Shown: positions 50,510 through 63,045 of the stretch, in pieces | Layout: every line of letters starts with the position of its first letter | Numbering within the stretch: position 1 is the stretch's first letter | Origin: Gymnorhina tibicen | Lineage: Eukaryota > Chordata > Aves > Passeriformes > Artamidae | NCBI GenBank assembly: GCA_013399875.1 | Contig: VXAZ01006790.1 | Coordinates: 909,682-973,681 of the forward strand | Length of the DNA stretch: 64,000 bases | Direction: 5' to 3' | Position numbers and translations under genes: made by a program | Notes under the pieces: model-generated | The model's input: only the letters and a program-made list of their open reading frames with translations | What the model was told of the DNA's origin: nothing | The model's database searches: none

Positions 50510-53038
50510 GTTTTACAAATATTAATTATTAATTAGCTTGTAAAATTTTCTTACAAGGTACCTTGAGGTAGTAAATTTGACCACTTTTGATGAAGTTCTG
50601 AAGAAAGATCAACTAGTTTCTGCAAACCATTTTTGAAGTGCATCTCAAGAGTTCCTCAAAGATATGTTTCCAATACATTCTGCCAAAAAAAAATACAGTG
50701 TCATCATTTGAGAAAATAAACCTGCCTGGAGGCTTTGATTATGTAACAAGGTTATTTATTCATCTTTTACAGGTTTAATTTCCACAACAAATAATCCCTG
50801 TGGACACTGGCATCATAAACATTCCAGTTGGTACAGTTACACTTCAGGAAGTCAAATATAGGCAACACTATATGAGATATGGTACCTCTCCACTTCCTTG
50901 CAATTGTGGAGACAAGATTTTTAGACATATTTATATACTTTCACATTTATTTTAAAATGAGATTTATTGCCTGTTAATTAGTTGAAATTATTGTCAAATG
51001 AATACTGATTTTCATCCTCTCCTAGATCAGACACAACACACATCAAAACATCCTGGCGTAAGACTTAAAGCTGCTAATTAAAAAGTAGAGGCAATGTAGT
51101 TTGTGCATGTACCATTTGCTTTAATTTAACATCATTTAACATACTTGTACTTGCTTAGACCTATTGCCATTTGCAGCAACTTAATAAGAGACTGTTCATT
51201 CCTTTTTCAATGATGCCTGAGCCTCTTTAATAGAGGCAATAGATATCGGTATGAACTTTTCCAATTTCTACTTTGTCTTAAGTGCAAATAACCAAAACCA
51301 CCTTCATAAAACCATGTTCAAAACCACATGCACAATCCCCTACATTCTGAGCACAATATTCTGTTACAAAGATTGAATCAGATTTTATTAAACCTGTGAG
51401 TAACCTATTGCTGTTTAAGGGAAGATAATGATGCCTGTATAGGTGAAGATTTTAACACCAGATCTTTGAAAAACTGAAATACATACTAGATTCATGTATT
51501 CAACATTTTATTCCACAATTCTATTTTCTGCCAACTCTTTTGGTGCTTTATTTCTCTACACATTGCCTTCTTAAATAAAAGAAATGCAGTTACAAATAAT
51601 GAAGTGGAAATGCAGTGAAGAAAAAGCATGTGGATACCTCAAGACTGAGAAGGTACAGCCTTTACTCTCTCACTACTTTGTTCCCTCTCTCCTTACAAAA
51701 GGAGATGGAGACCAAAACTTAGGTGACCAGACAGAATTCCCTTCTGCAGGACACTGGAATTCCCTCCTACAGCATATAAAAGTCCCTGTACCCCAATGAG
51801 CACAGGGCAAATGAATGTAGATATTTCTGTATATGGATGCTGACATTCTCATGTACTTTCTCCTCTCCAGAGGAATGGATGAGAATGGAGAACATTAAGG
51901 AGCGGGGAAAAAAGTTTTAGTTGTTTGATTTTCCAAAATGCTCTAAAACAATTCTTGGTCAAGTCAATGAAAATTTGACTTCTTTTTCTCCTGTGAGCAA
52001 TTAGACAGAGGTGACAGATTGTGGAAAAAACAATCCCACTATGGTATTTTCATTTGGACAAACTAATTGCCTTCTCACTGACTGCATGCAAATAGCAAGG
52101 TCCTTCTGCTTAAGGTCCTTACTTAGAGCTCTGTGGAACTGCATTTGTGTCTCTGTCCTGTTAATTCTTGACATATCTTAAGAGGTAAGGCCTAAGCGAT
52201 GTAGCCATGTGCTGCACGACAGTCAGCAGGAACCTCTGATGACTCGCAGCCCATCTGTCACACAAAGTGCTTCAGTGAGCATTTTGTACAGGTTTTCCAC
52301 TGCCAAGTGAATTCTCTTCCCCACCACAAGTATTTTCCACATTTTATCAATACTTCAAGTACAGGTTACAAACCAAATCCTCACTAATAAATTAGGGGAA
52401 AATTTACACTAAGAAGAAATGGTTAATTATTTTATCAACATAGCTCAAGGTTCTTTTTCAATGTACTGATAGAGCTCTCCTTCATCAGGGCTAAAGTTTC
52501 AAGTACTGAATAATTGAGAGAGAAATAATACTCTGTTATAACTACCAAGCTTTTCAGAATACGTATGTGGGTTATGATGATACTGAGAAATATAATAGGA
52601 TGCTCCCAACAGCCACATAATATCTTTCAGCCAGATGTTATGCAGAAGAGAGCCTGAATTCAGTCAAAGAGGAAAACATCCAATGCAGAGAAGATGCTTA
52701 ACTCCTGAAGGGTATTATTCCATCGCTCAGTGCTATAATCCTTAAAAGATTATTTTGGAAATAAGAACCTACATTTTTTTAATTAAGCATAAACAAAGAA
52801 TCAGCTCTAAGTTTACCTTTGATCAGTCTGGCAGTTCTTAACCTTAGGACAATGTTAGGACTGAAAGGACTGCACTTTACCGTGCCTCAGCCACAGTAGA
52901 ACTATTCCCAGAGAAAGTTACACCGCTCACCTCACACAGAGACTACTCCTTCTTCCTAACAAACCGACTTCTACAACGATTAAGAATAAGCTCTGCCTCT
53001 TTCTCTTTTTTTCCCTTTTTTTTGGTTTTGACTTTCAG

Positions 53039-53265
53039 CATTCATTCTTGATTTGATTCACAACAGATTCACAACAGATCGGCTGTTGTACTTAAAATTA
53101 GAATACCTTCCTGATCTATCTGTGGGGACCAGACTTGCCTCAGGGCCTCTTTCCTTGGCTGCAGTTCCATGCAGAGCAAACTCAGAGCACACCTCAGATG
53201 GCAGCCACTATTCACCCCAACAGGAGTCCCAGCCAGGAGAGATTCAGGATACAAAAAACAAATAA
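53039..53265 (+). CDS. Candidate terminal exon, unknown protein
   Basis: A 40-base pyrimidine-rich tract, including runs of seven and eight T, ends GACTTTCAG at 53030-53038, one of the strongest acceptor-like sites in the window. One frame then stays open for about 74 codons to a TAA at 53263-53265. That stop lies inside AATAAA (53261-53266), so the polyadenylation signal and stop overlap. The peptide ends in a polar, Gln/Ser/Glu-rich stretch (SEHTSDGSHYSPQQESQPG) that looks protein-like but matches nothing I know. A perfect 11-base duplication (GATTCACAACA twice, 53055-53076) falls early in the frame. A real last exon would normally have the signal well past the stop, which argues against this being coding. 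Confidence 0.12.
53055..53076 (+). repeat. Perfect 11-base tandem duplication
   Basis: GATTCACAACA occurs twice in direct succession, followed by GATCGG. Typical of replication slippage. Confidence 0.8.
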
Positions 53266-56058
53266 AACACACTTTTACTCAGTGCTTTCTCAAACACATT
53301 TCAATAACTACCATATGTATCCAAGCACTCAGCTTCCTTCTACTCCCATGTCATCAAAATTCGACATGCTGGCTACCAGCATATACCAGGAGCTAACAAT
53401 TGCCTGATACTAATCTCACTTTGTATGTTCTTTCTCGATTTGTCTCGGGTTACAATTCCTATAAAGAGCAAAAAAATGAAACCTCATAAATGAAATTTGA
53501 ATGCTCTTTCTCCCCTCACTGCAGACTAAACTTCACTGTCATCACTGAGAAAAAATCATTACAAATAGTCTGCCTGTGGTATTTATGTCCTGCCAGTAGC
53601 TACAGTACAAAAGAAGTGATCAAATGACAAAATATTGCAGAAACAGTGAATTTTGGCTTCTCAAAATGAAATAGAGAAAAGAGGTGGTCACTTACTACAA
53701 ATGCTTCAGGAAGATAAACATCAGGGAGTGGAAAAGGCAGTACCAAGACAAGAACAAGAGAGGCATCAATACATTCAGGCAGTGAATGATAGGGCTGCCA
53801 GTCTGGAGTGCTGAGTTCTGGAACAGCCTCTGAATGGGAAAGACAAGACACACCACGTAGTGTTCTGCGATACAGCTGTTGCTGTTGATGGGCAAGTCAG
53901 CAGGTTTCCTTTACTTGGGTTCTCACCTTTTTATGGCTTGCTCTGTTACGCTGATTGAAAAGTCTCCATGCAGTCTAGCTGCAGTGTTAAAGAGATAATG
54001 CAGCACTTGAGTCTCTGTTTGGGAGGATTCAGATGGGTATGAACACCCTGTCATTCCATTTTAAAGATGAAATTCCCTCAGGTTATTCAGAGCAGTTCAC
54101 ACAAATGTACAAGTATTCACTTTTAGCTCATACATACACAGAAGATATTAACAGTTCTTTAAAGCCTTGCTTTAATAGCAAAATCTGCCTGCTAAACTTC
54201 AGTTATTCTTTCCGGACTAGGCTGTTCCTGAATGAATGTAAATTATACTGTGACAAATCAATTCTCAGGTGACAAAAGCACAACCACAGCAGCCAGCTAC
54301 ACACGCTGTCAGAAGCTCATATTACAGGGAAGGTGGTAAAAGGTTATTTTGGACACTTGCTGTTATTTGATCCTCTAATAGCAGTTGGGAATGCAGCCAA
54401 ACCCCTACACTGTTGGTGACAACAGGCTGACAAATACTTTCTATCAAAGTGATTGATAAACTCTTTGCCATATTTAGTAATTGTTTTCCACAACTTCTGA
54501 GCTTTATTTCTACCCTGCCTACACAGCCCCGATGGCTGTCCACTGAACAGGTTCTGAGCATTAAACAATCAATTTCTTCAGCAGGTCTGAAAGCAGCAAA
54601 TTTATAGATCTGTCACCCCAACACCCAGCCATCTCCACCCTCATTTCTTCTTAACAGGATGGCCGGGCCTGAAGAGGGATAGCAAAAACAAAGCAAAAGC
54701 ACCTTGTCACCTTCTCTTCAGGAGAAGAACTGAAGAGGGGATTTAAGGAGTAAGTCCACACACTGGATACAAGAAGATTTAGGGATTCTTTCTCTTTCAC
54801 CAACCCAATGAAAATTCAAACCTACCTAACATGCCTCCCAGGATTTATTCAGCCTGCTGTCACAGGAGCAAGTATGTTTTATGAGCATATGCACTGAAAA
54901 CCAGTGAAGGCACCACACACCAGCATTAGAGTTCCTAACAAAGTCCACACTGCAACTCAGGTACAAAGCTCCTTTCTCACAGAAAATGCACAGTTTACAC
55001 TATTAAGAGCAAGCAACTCTCTTCCTACCCAGAGTTTCAGCTAAATTAATCTTTTGGAACTGCCATGATACAGTTTTTCCTGAATGAAAAAGTATCTTAT
55101 TACCAATATTATTACTGTATAAAAAACCTACCTGCCAGTTGAAAAGTCTACTAATAACTGGCAAATTAAGCCTTTTCATTATTTTTCATCAAAGACCATA
55201 CCACGATACAGCACTTACTGTATTCCTTATCATCTCTCTCCTTTTATTTAACTCCTGACTTGCACAAAAGTTTAAATTCTCACAACTGTTTGCAGAAAGG
55301 AAATATTTAAAAAGTACAGTATCTGTAAAAGGCCAGGTTACTCAGGTGCAATAAAAAAATTACAGCTTGCCTTTTACTTGAGCAATACTGTCCTATTACT
55401 GCAGTGGATCAAAAGTCTCTCTTACAGGTTCCAAACCTTAAAAAAGGATGACACTTGGTATTAATCTGCAGTTCTGGCTGCAAGCTGAACACTAATTCTT
55501 TGAGAACTGTTTTAAAAGGAGTTTCAACTATCTTGAAGATGTCAGTTTGGCATGTAGGGTTTTTTCAATTGAGACTTTTCAAAACCAACTTATAAGATCT
55601 GTGTTTCTAGCTGAAAGTCCCATCTAAAATGCTTAAGAGTAATATGTAGTATATCTTGACTAAAATATACTCTTCTGACAGTTCAAAAGAGTTAATAATA
55701 TTTAACGCCCGGAACAACTCTCAACTTCCCCCAATAACTTTAGATGTGCAGAGACCAGAGAGATGTTGTAAAATGAGAGATTATTTCTGTATTTTTCTTT
55801 CCTTTCAAGAAGAAAAAGGACTTAACTAAAGTCTCTCTTCAAAATGTGTTCTAAAAGAAAAAAACCTGGTTTTGGAGAAACTGCATTAAGATGCTGATCT
55901 GATCTTCTTAGTTCTCAAATTAATAGTTGATACCAAGTACAGTCTGTCTGACCGAAGACAAACTTTTCAGCTTCTATTAGATGATCTGAGTATTGCCTGA
56001 ACCAAGGAGTTATTTATTTCAGTTTTAGATTACAGGATCAAAGCACGGTGAACAGCAG

Positions 56059-56108
56059 AGGGGTTGGTTGGTGGGTTGGGTTTTGTTTTTTTCGGGGGAG
56101 GTGGGAGC
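56059..56108 (+). repeat. G/T-rich low-complexity patch
   Basis: GGGGTTGGTTGGTGGGTTGGG, interrupted by a T-rich stretch and then GGGGGAGGTGGG. The first part meets a two-tetrad quadruplex pattern. Confidence 0.6.
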
Positions 56109-57508
56109 ACATATGTCAGAATAGAAGAGACTTTTAACCCTGTATTAGTGAGGCCATGTATAAATGAATGGTATTGCTCTTTTAGATGAACGATTTCAGG
56201 TAGTTAGTAAAATAAAGGAGTAAGTATCTTATTTTTTACTTTCTCCCAGTTTTGGATAAGTGTTTCATTCCTGGGACTTATCTTGAACATGAAACCTTTG
56301 TATGAATTCATAAATATAAATTTATGATCAAATTGTAAGGCAGGAAAAAAGACAGTGAAATTTCAGAGTGCATTCTTCCCTCACACTGTTTACATCCAAC
56401 CCAACCTACACCTATGCTCGCGGCACCCCTGGTGAGGCTGTTGACAGCTACAGTGCTACACTAACTCCAGAGCCAGTCTCATTTTACATTCTGAAAAGAT
56501 GCTGTTTTGCACTGAAAAATATGCTGCCTGTTAACATAAAGGAACAAAAAGCTGCTTGCACAAGGAAGCGTGTGCACTTTGTTATATTTCCAAAAACATG
56601 CAGCACCTAGACAGTCATCTTATGTCTGGATGTGCAGAAAGAAAGCAACAGGTGAACAGTACAACAGAACAAATTCCTGGCTGCAGGACCACTTTCACCT
56701 CTAGGCAGAGATAAAGTTCAGCAATTCCTTATCCCATGGCCTGCAACACTGAAGTAACATAAATACACGAAACTGTCATCCTTCAGTGGGGCCACCTGAA
56801 CACAGAACTCTGGTCAATGCTGGATGCCTATGGCAATAATTTCTCAAAAGATAGGAATTAAACAGGAAATGCAAGTGAACAGCTCAACCAGTTAAAGAAA
56901 AGGCAAACAAAAACAACCATCAAGACCATGACAATCAACATGGACTTAGGAAAGAAACCTATGTGACATCAGTGGAGGTGAACAAAATGTCAGAATGGTA
57001 CTAGGACACTACAAGCAGCCATGATGCTGCTTCAGTCATATTTCTCTCTAGAAGCTCACAACAGTCCCAGCAAGCACTGAAAGAATTCCAGTTTCTATCA
57101 AGTAAATGGGATCGGAAACTCTCCCTTTTTAAGGAAAAAAAATTGTAAGTAATGCATGAACATTTCAGGAGCTACTGATTTAATCTATACATAGCTTCTG
57201 TTTTTTAACTGTGTGTATATAAAAGCTACAACCAGATGGATGCAGGTTGCAAACTTACTCCAACAGCAGTTTGTTGCCTAAATTTTTTTCATTCTACAGC
57301 TCCTTTAAATGCTACCACTTAATCCGCCTTGTGAGCAGGCCATTTCAACTATTCTCTGCAGTTCTTCTCCAAACATTTTGCAATAATAGTCTTTAAAACA
57401 CCAGAATGCTTAAAGGCCAGTGGCAACATAAATGTGGTCTCTTGCTCAACCCAACAGTATTCTTAGAGTTGGCAGAGCGCAATGCGACCTTCTGGACAGA
57501 AAAGATTT

Positions 57509-57560
57509 CAAGATGTTTGAGTCCCCAGTGTTATCAAGATATTTGAGTCCCCTGTGTTTG
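57509..57560 (+). repeat. Two-copy tandem duplication, period 26
   Basis: CAAGATGTTTGAGTCCCCAG plus six bases (57509-57534) recurs as CAAGATATTTGAGTCCCCTG plus six bases (57535-57560), with a few mismatches. Confidence 0.75.
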
Positions 57561-60500
57561 CCAGGGTGATATGCAGCCTAAGACACCTTGAACAATTGGA
57601 ACACCTTGCAGATACACAAAAGCTACACTATACTGCTCAAAGGGTTGCATCTTGCTTGAGTGAAGGGAAACATTTCACATGGCAGTTCAGGTACCCTAAA
57701 CCTTCTCTTCAGACTCCAGCCTGCCCAATCCCCCTTCCAAAGCAGCAGTTTGGTGAGCACACGGATTTCCTGTGTTTGCATTTGTGGCACAAAGGCTTGT
57801 GCAGCCTTTTCACATCAAGCCCACCCAGAGACCGCAGTAGCTCCATGGTGCCTCCTCCTCCTACCCTCCACTGGTCCCCAGTTTGAAAGCCGGAGCTCGT
57901 GCTGTCTGTCAGACAGGATGCATGTAGCCTCTCCTTTATTTGCCCACTGAATTCTTCTTTTCAGGGTTTTAATTTTCTGTCAGTCTTGTCTGAATGGGAC
58001 AGAAGTTGAAAGGTTTGAAGTGTTTGGCAGCCAGACAACAGACACAGGTGTTTCCACAGGAAACTGGTTTCCCCCTTATATATAAGCCATCACGCTAATG
58101 CTGGCAGTCCCATCAGGGGCCTGACACTCATTTTCAGAGGCCAGCAATAACCAAGCCCGCATGGTAAATTGTCAAGCCCCTACCACTCTCCCTCCCCTTG
58201 GCTTCTAAGTGGAAGAGAAGGGTTGAGGAAGGAGGTTTTTCAGACAACACTATCACAATTTAACCTATCCTGTACATTTCACTTGGCAGAACTTGGAACA
58301 AGCCAATCAAGGCTTCTGCTGTAGAAATGTGTAGTTAGAACCAAACAGCTGAAGATCAATCACCATGTACCCAACTCATTACAAGTCCCTCAGAGAATCT
58401 GATCATCGGTAAGAAAAACCTAAAATCCACTTGAAAAAAAATTAAGCACCATTGGACACAACAATTTGTATATGAAATACAGATGAAAATAATGCTGACG
58501 TAAATGAGAATGTGTTTACAAGACTCTTTAAAAAAGAACACATATCACCTATGGTGTTTGCCTTGGTCACCTGAAAGATTTATACAAATTTTAAAAAGGC
58601 CATAGACCTGCTTATGAAGCTTCCTATGTACCTTTAGTCTAGGCTTCTGGTTAGTGGGATTTTTAATTCTTCCTTGCCATTTTGTGAATCTTGCCTCATT
58701 TAAAATTAAAAACTGCAGTTCAAATTTGTAGTTTACAAGTTAAGGGCTGCCTTTGTTATCTTTACAGCAACTTGACTTACCTCTGTTTCCCAGAGAAATT
58801 GTTTTCTATGTAGAACAGCATCACCATTGCTATAAAGACCTCATGAGTTGTGACAGGCTCTTTAACTTTGTAAAAAATTAAAATTAAGAGACAGAAAGAG
58901 ATTGTACTTATAATTTTGTTTTCACAAAACAACATATATAATAAACAAAACAATTTTGTTCAAATTACATGTAAGAAGGCTTTGCCAGGTCAGGCCATCC
59001 AAACCCTTGAGATACACACACTCTTTCTGAATTCCATATATTAAACTCATTAGGAAATCTGGTATTAATACTGACTCAAACATCATTTTTGACAAGTCAA
59101 ATAACATAGAGCTCAACCACTGTGCCAGCTCTCAGTTCCACACATTCTTAGAGAACAAATGAGTATTTCCTCATTTGGCAATTTCAGAGGAACAACTGTA
59201 CAGCTGTATGTTGTGTCTGACCAAACATAAATCGTTTTCTTAGTCCCAAAACTGCAAGACTTTGAAAAAATACACAGTACAACTAAAAGAAGGAAAAGCT
59301 GTTGCAGACTTGCTTTGATTGGCAACAATTCCTTAAAAACAAGTTATACTTGAATAAGGCAAAGTTAATGAGCTGTGTTACCAGGAGAGAGTATCAGCTG
59401 TCAGAATCATTAGAACTGATAGAAATGACTGCATTATTGTGCCAGCACTAATATAAATCTTAAAAATTAATTTTCTTGCTAAGATTGTCTTCATGCACCC
59501 TGTCATAGCCCAATTATATGCTAACTTATCAGCAGATTTAGTTGGTGTCAATTGAGAAAGCGATATAAAAACTGACAGGATTGTTCCTACTGAGCCTCCT
59601 GATCTCTCCTAACACTGTTGGTCACTCAAGAGAAAACTTCACTGGCATGAGCTAGAACTGACCAGTCACCATGCTACCCCCTCTGCTGTGTTTGTCCACC
59701 CCATGCCATCCTTCTCACAATCACCACAGCATTTCTTCTTTAAATTGCACTTCATTCCTGGGAAGAGATCAACTCCACTTCCGGGGGAAAAAAAAGCTCC
59801 AAATGGCACCATGAGCGTCACTGTTATCTGCATTAATGTTACATTCCAGAGACTATTACAAATAATGTTCTCATTTAGGCACTAAATTACTCTCCACACC
59901 AGCACAGCAGCTCAGAGCGAGGCACAGCAGAGTATTTTTTCTCCTTTCCAGTTTACATGTGCCCTTCCACAGAACCATATAGGCAGATTGCCACCTTTCA
60001 ATGAAAGAATCTGTAAAAGAAGTGTGAACTTGCCAGCATACTCTATAGTCTTTCCTCACACAGTCTCCTAAAACAAGCTGTGCCTTCAAAACAAACAACA
60101 ACCAAGTGTAAGATACAAGCCGACAAGCTGCCAGAACCCAACTCCCTCCAAGATAATCAAGATAACCCTGGACAAATCCAGCCAGTGGACTAAAATGTTA
60201 CTTAGGAAGGAGACGACAAACAACACGCAGAGCAAAATACTACATAAAAATTGTTTCCATAGAAATCCTGTCTCCTAAAACAGTGATAGAAATCACCATG
60301 GCAACTAACCTAAGGAATTATGATGCAGATTTAAAATCTACCCTGGTTTAAGGATTAGAGGACAAATCAGACCACTGCTTGAGCAGCTGTATCCTTCTTG
60401 GTACAAGTGGAAGCAGGATGCTAGCTTAATCACCAATTATTATTTCTTCTGCCATTTAATAAGATCTATTACTAATTTTCTCTTCCAAAGGATAGAGCTG

Positions 60501-62360
60501 CACATGGGTTTTGACAATTTTTAGAAGTTATGTTTCAGTTGTCCCCATAAATTGCAAACAAAAACACCAAAAGCACCGAGGTATCCTGGACATTGTTTGT
60601 AAGCTCTCTATAAAATGGGAATCAATAACCTGGTAGAAAAGAAAGGCATTTAAGTGTTTTTCTGCTCATTCTACAGAAAAGCCATACAATTTTTTTGGTG
60701 CAGCCATGTATTCAAAGGAATCTGTGTGACTCCACCAGGAGGGATGATAATTTGTCCTATCCTTATGAACAAAATGATGCATTCTCTGCTATGTAAAATT
60801 TATATTTTGAGTCTCAGCTGGCTTTAAAATCTAATTCTAAATATTTTAGGTCTGTTCATATCCATACTGATCTAGAGAAAAAAACCCAAACAAGTGACCT
60901 CTGGCCACTGAACACATTTGGTTAAAAATTAGAATCTGTTAGGAATGATGAAACCATTGTTATCTGAATATCTACGTTCTATACTTAATAGCAGTTAATC
61001 AGCTCACAGGAGTTTGTGAAGCCATGCCTTAAGGTCTTAATTTTCCTTCACTTTCACAATAGTAATTTTGGTGCTGCCACCAGTTTCAAGTTATGACAAA
61101 TACTCAAAATCCTACTTTGAGGAAATCCGGAGTGAAAGTTAGTTTATGTTGCTGAAAGTTATCTTTCTTGAGAGCCATCTTGGTCCCCTTTAATTCCATT
61201 CCAGCTGTTGTATTTAGGACACAGATGGGTGAATAACTCCCTATCAGCTGCTCGCCTGTTCAAAAAACACATTTATTTCAAATATAAAGGTTATTTCTGA
61301 GAACAGCTAACCTAGTATTATGAGATCTTACTGTCTTCCTGCTTTTTAAATTCCTTACATAACTTAAGACCCTAAATAAAAACTCTGGCTTTAAATGACG
61401 TCTTGAAACAAAAGGTATTTGTGAACTATTAGCTACGGTGGAATTTGCTATAATGCATATGGCTGATCCAGTTCCCTCCCTTAATTGTACAGAGCCTGTA
61501 TTTGGAAGCTCTAACTAATAAGCTAAGAGGGTCTTTATGGCTTTCAATTTTCAAACAGCTGGCTGGTATGGAAAAAAGGTGTCTTGGCACAGAGAATTAT
61601 TTATTCTTGTGTCGATTCAGTGTGACTAATTATGTGCCACACAACAACGTAAATCTGCAAAATAAGTAATGTGAAACATCTAGCCAAATTCTGGCAAAAA
61701 TTCTTCCCCATCATTTACCCATTAAAAAATGTTTTTATGCAGAGGTAGGATTTCAACAGCCCCAGAAGAACACCACATTTGGCATATGCTCAGCATCAAA
61801 AAAAACAAAACCAACCCAACCCACCTCACAAGTACTGTTCATTCATTCTCTGAAGTGCGCCAGTTCATTTTGATTGTATGTTTTGGTTGTAGTCTTCTCT
61901 ATTGTTTTACATTGTTTTCTATGCATTGGTTCCAGAAGACTGCAAATTTTTCTTTATGACACTGTGTTTTTCAAATTTTATCCTGTGGTTAAGTGCAGCA
62001 TTAGTTGCTAAGATGTTACACAGGGATATACAATGGAGCTAAATTTCTCTTGCCCCTGTGTGTTTATCACCGTCAAGTAGAGGAAAAAGAGAAAATGAGA
62101 TTAGACTATTCTTGCTTTTTCTGAAAACAGTTGTTTTGCCTTTCAGGTAAGAATGTTTTTCCTCTTCTTTATCTGCCCATTCAAGCTTTTGTGGAATTCT
62201 CATGTAAATAAATAGGAAGAGGACAAGCACTCTCAACAGCTCTGAAAATGCTTCTGACTTCCACCACTCTATGTCAAGATCAGAAAAATTCTGATACTAT
62301 GTTTCACAACAGACAGGTGTACGCAGAACACAAGAATTTCTAACTGCTCAGCATGAGTTA
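57561..62360. other. Non-coding stretch, no gene seen
   Basis: No recognised gene. The segment around 59400-59600 and another at about 61000-61660 resemble conserved non-coding DNA by eye: even composition, no low-complexity tracts and many TAAT, ATTAGT and CAAT cores. Open frames (57554-57886, 110 codons) lack splice context. Confidence 0.55.
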
Positions 62361-62813
62361 AACTGGTAAATTAAAAAAGAAAAACAACAAAACACAACAA
62401 TACAACTTACCAAAAAAATTAAATAAACTTTTCCAAGTGGAACAGATAATTCCTTTTGTTTTGTCCCTTTTGTTGAACACCTTATATACCTTTTCTGCAG
62501 TACAAAGAGGCTTTTTCATTATTAATGTCTGAAGGTAGCTAACTGCCAGTTGCGCAGTCTGCTGCATCACAAACTGCAAAAATTGTCCCTTATCTGCTGG
62601 ATGGCTCCAGTGTAGTGCACCTGCCTTCAGCTCACCAGGCTTGAGAGCCAGTCTTGGCTCAGATTGAAAGGAATGACATAGATTTGTCTTTACAAACAAA
62701 CTGTGGGTCTGCTGATAGATAAAAGCCAGGTACTGAGAGGTGAAAAGAAGCAATGGGAAGGACCATAAATTCCACAGGAAAAAAAAAGAGGGGGTATACA
62801 GTAGAAGGAGGCC
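62361..62813 (+). mobile_element. Possible retroviral internal remnant upstream of LTR
   Basis: No retroviral protein motif could be recognised, and the stretch carries stops in the plus frames. The support is its ending: a purine-rich tract (AGGAAAAAAAAAGAGGGGG, about 62777-62795) and a second one (AGAAGGAGG, 62803-62811) lie just before the LTR start. That is where a polypurine tract lies in a provirus, though an 18-base gap separates the first tract from the LTR. If the LTR at 62814 is a solo LTR, this is simply flanking DNA. The long minus frame over 62358-62861 enters the LTR antisense and is not taken as a gene. Confidence 0.2.
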
Positions 62814-63045
62814 TGTATTAGGTGATTCGGGAAGTCTGTACCTCTCAAGTACCTCAGCCAATGGGGAAAGAGAGGGAAATGTGGCCAGGAAATTGGGATA
62901 AAAAGGAGGCTTCGTCCTCTAACAATTTGAGAGACCCCAGGGGAATGCCCCATGGCCTCTCCCTTTATTTGAATAAAGTAACAGGACTCCTCTGTCTCCT
63001 TTTTGGACACAAACCTCTGGTGTTTGTGGACTGATTTTTCTGACA
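62814..63045 (+). mobile_element. Short endogenous retrovirus LTR
   Basis: The segment starts TGTATTAGGTGATTCGG and ends TTTTTCTGACA, giving the TG...CA ends of an LTR. Signals run in LTR order: CCAAT at 62858-62862, a TATA-like ATAAAAA at 62898-62904, and AATAAA at 62972-62977 followed by a GT/CT-rich stretch (about 62990-63030). U3, R and U5 would thus be about 62814-62928, 62929-62995 and 62996-63045. The layout and wording match short LTRs I associate with passerine ERVs, but I cannot assign a family name. At about 232 bases it is near the short end for LTRs. No clear 4-6 bp target-site duplication flanks it (AGGCC on the left, AGATGG on the right). It is either a decayed solo LTR or the 3' LTR of a degraded provirus. 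The same segment is open on minus, which is only a shadow. Confidence 0.75.

Larger units (their letters stand above)
50510..57508. other. Non-coding stretch, no confident gene
   Basis: No recognised gene. Items noted are a segment at 51090-51245 resembling conserved non-coding DNA, the candidate terminal exon at 53039-53265 with its 11-base duplication, and a G/T-rich patch at 56059-56108. Other frames (up to about 104 codons) look random. Confidence 0.55.

Noticed and set aside
56368..56610. 80-codon plus frame with a protein-like middle
   Set aside because: No clear acceptor or donor and no recognised family.
62358..62861. Longest open frame in the window, 167 codons on minus
   Set aside because: It starts inside the antisense of the LTR at 62814, has a low-complexity Phe-rich end and no recognisable domain. 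It is most likely a shadow.
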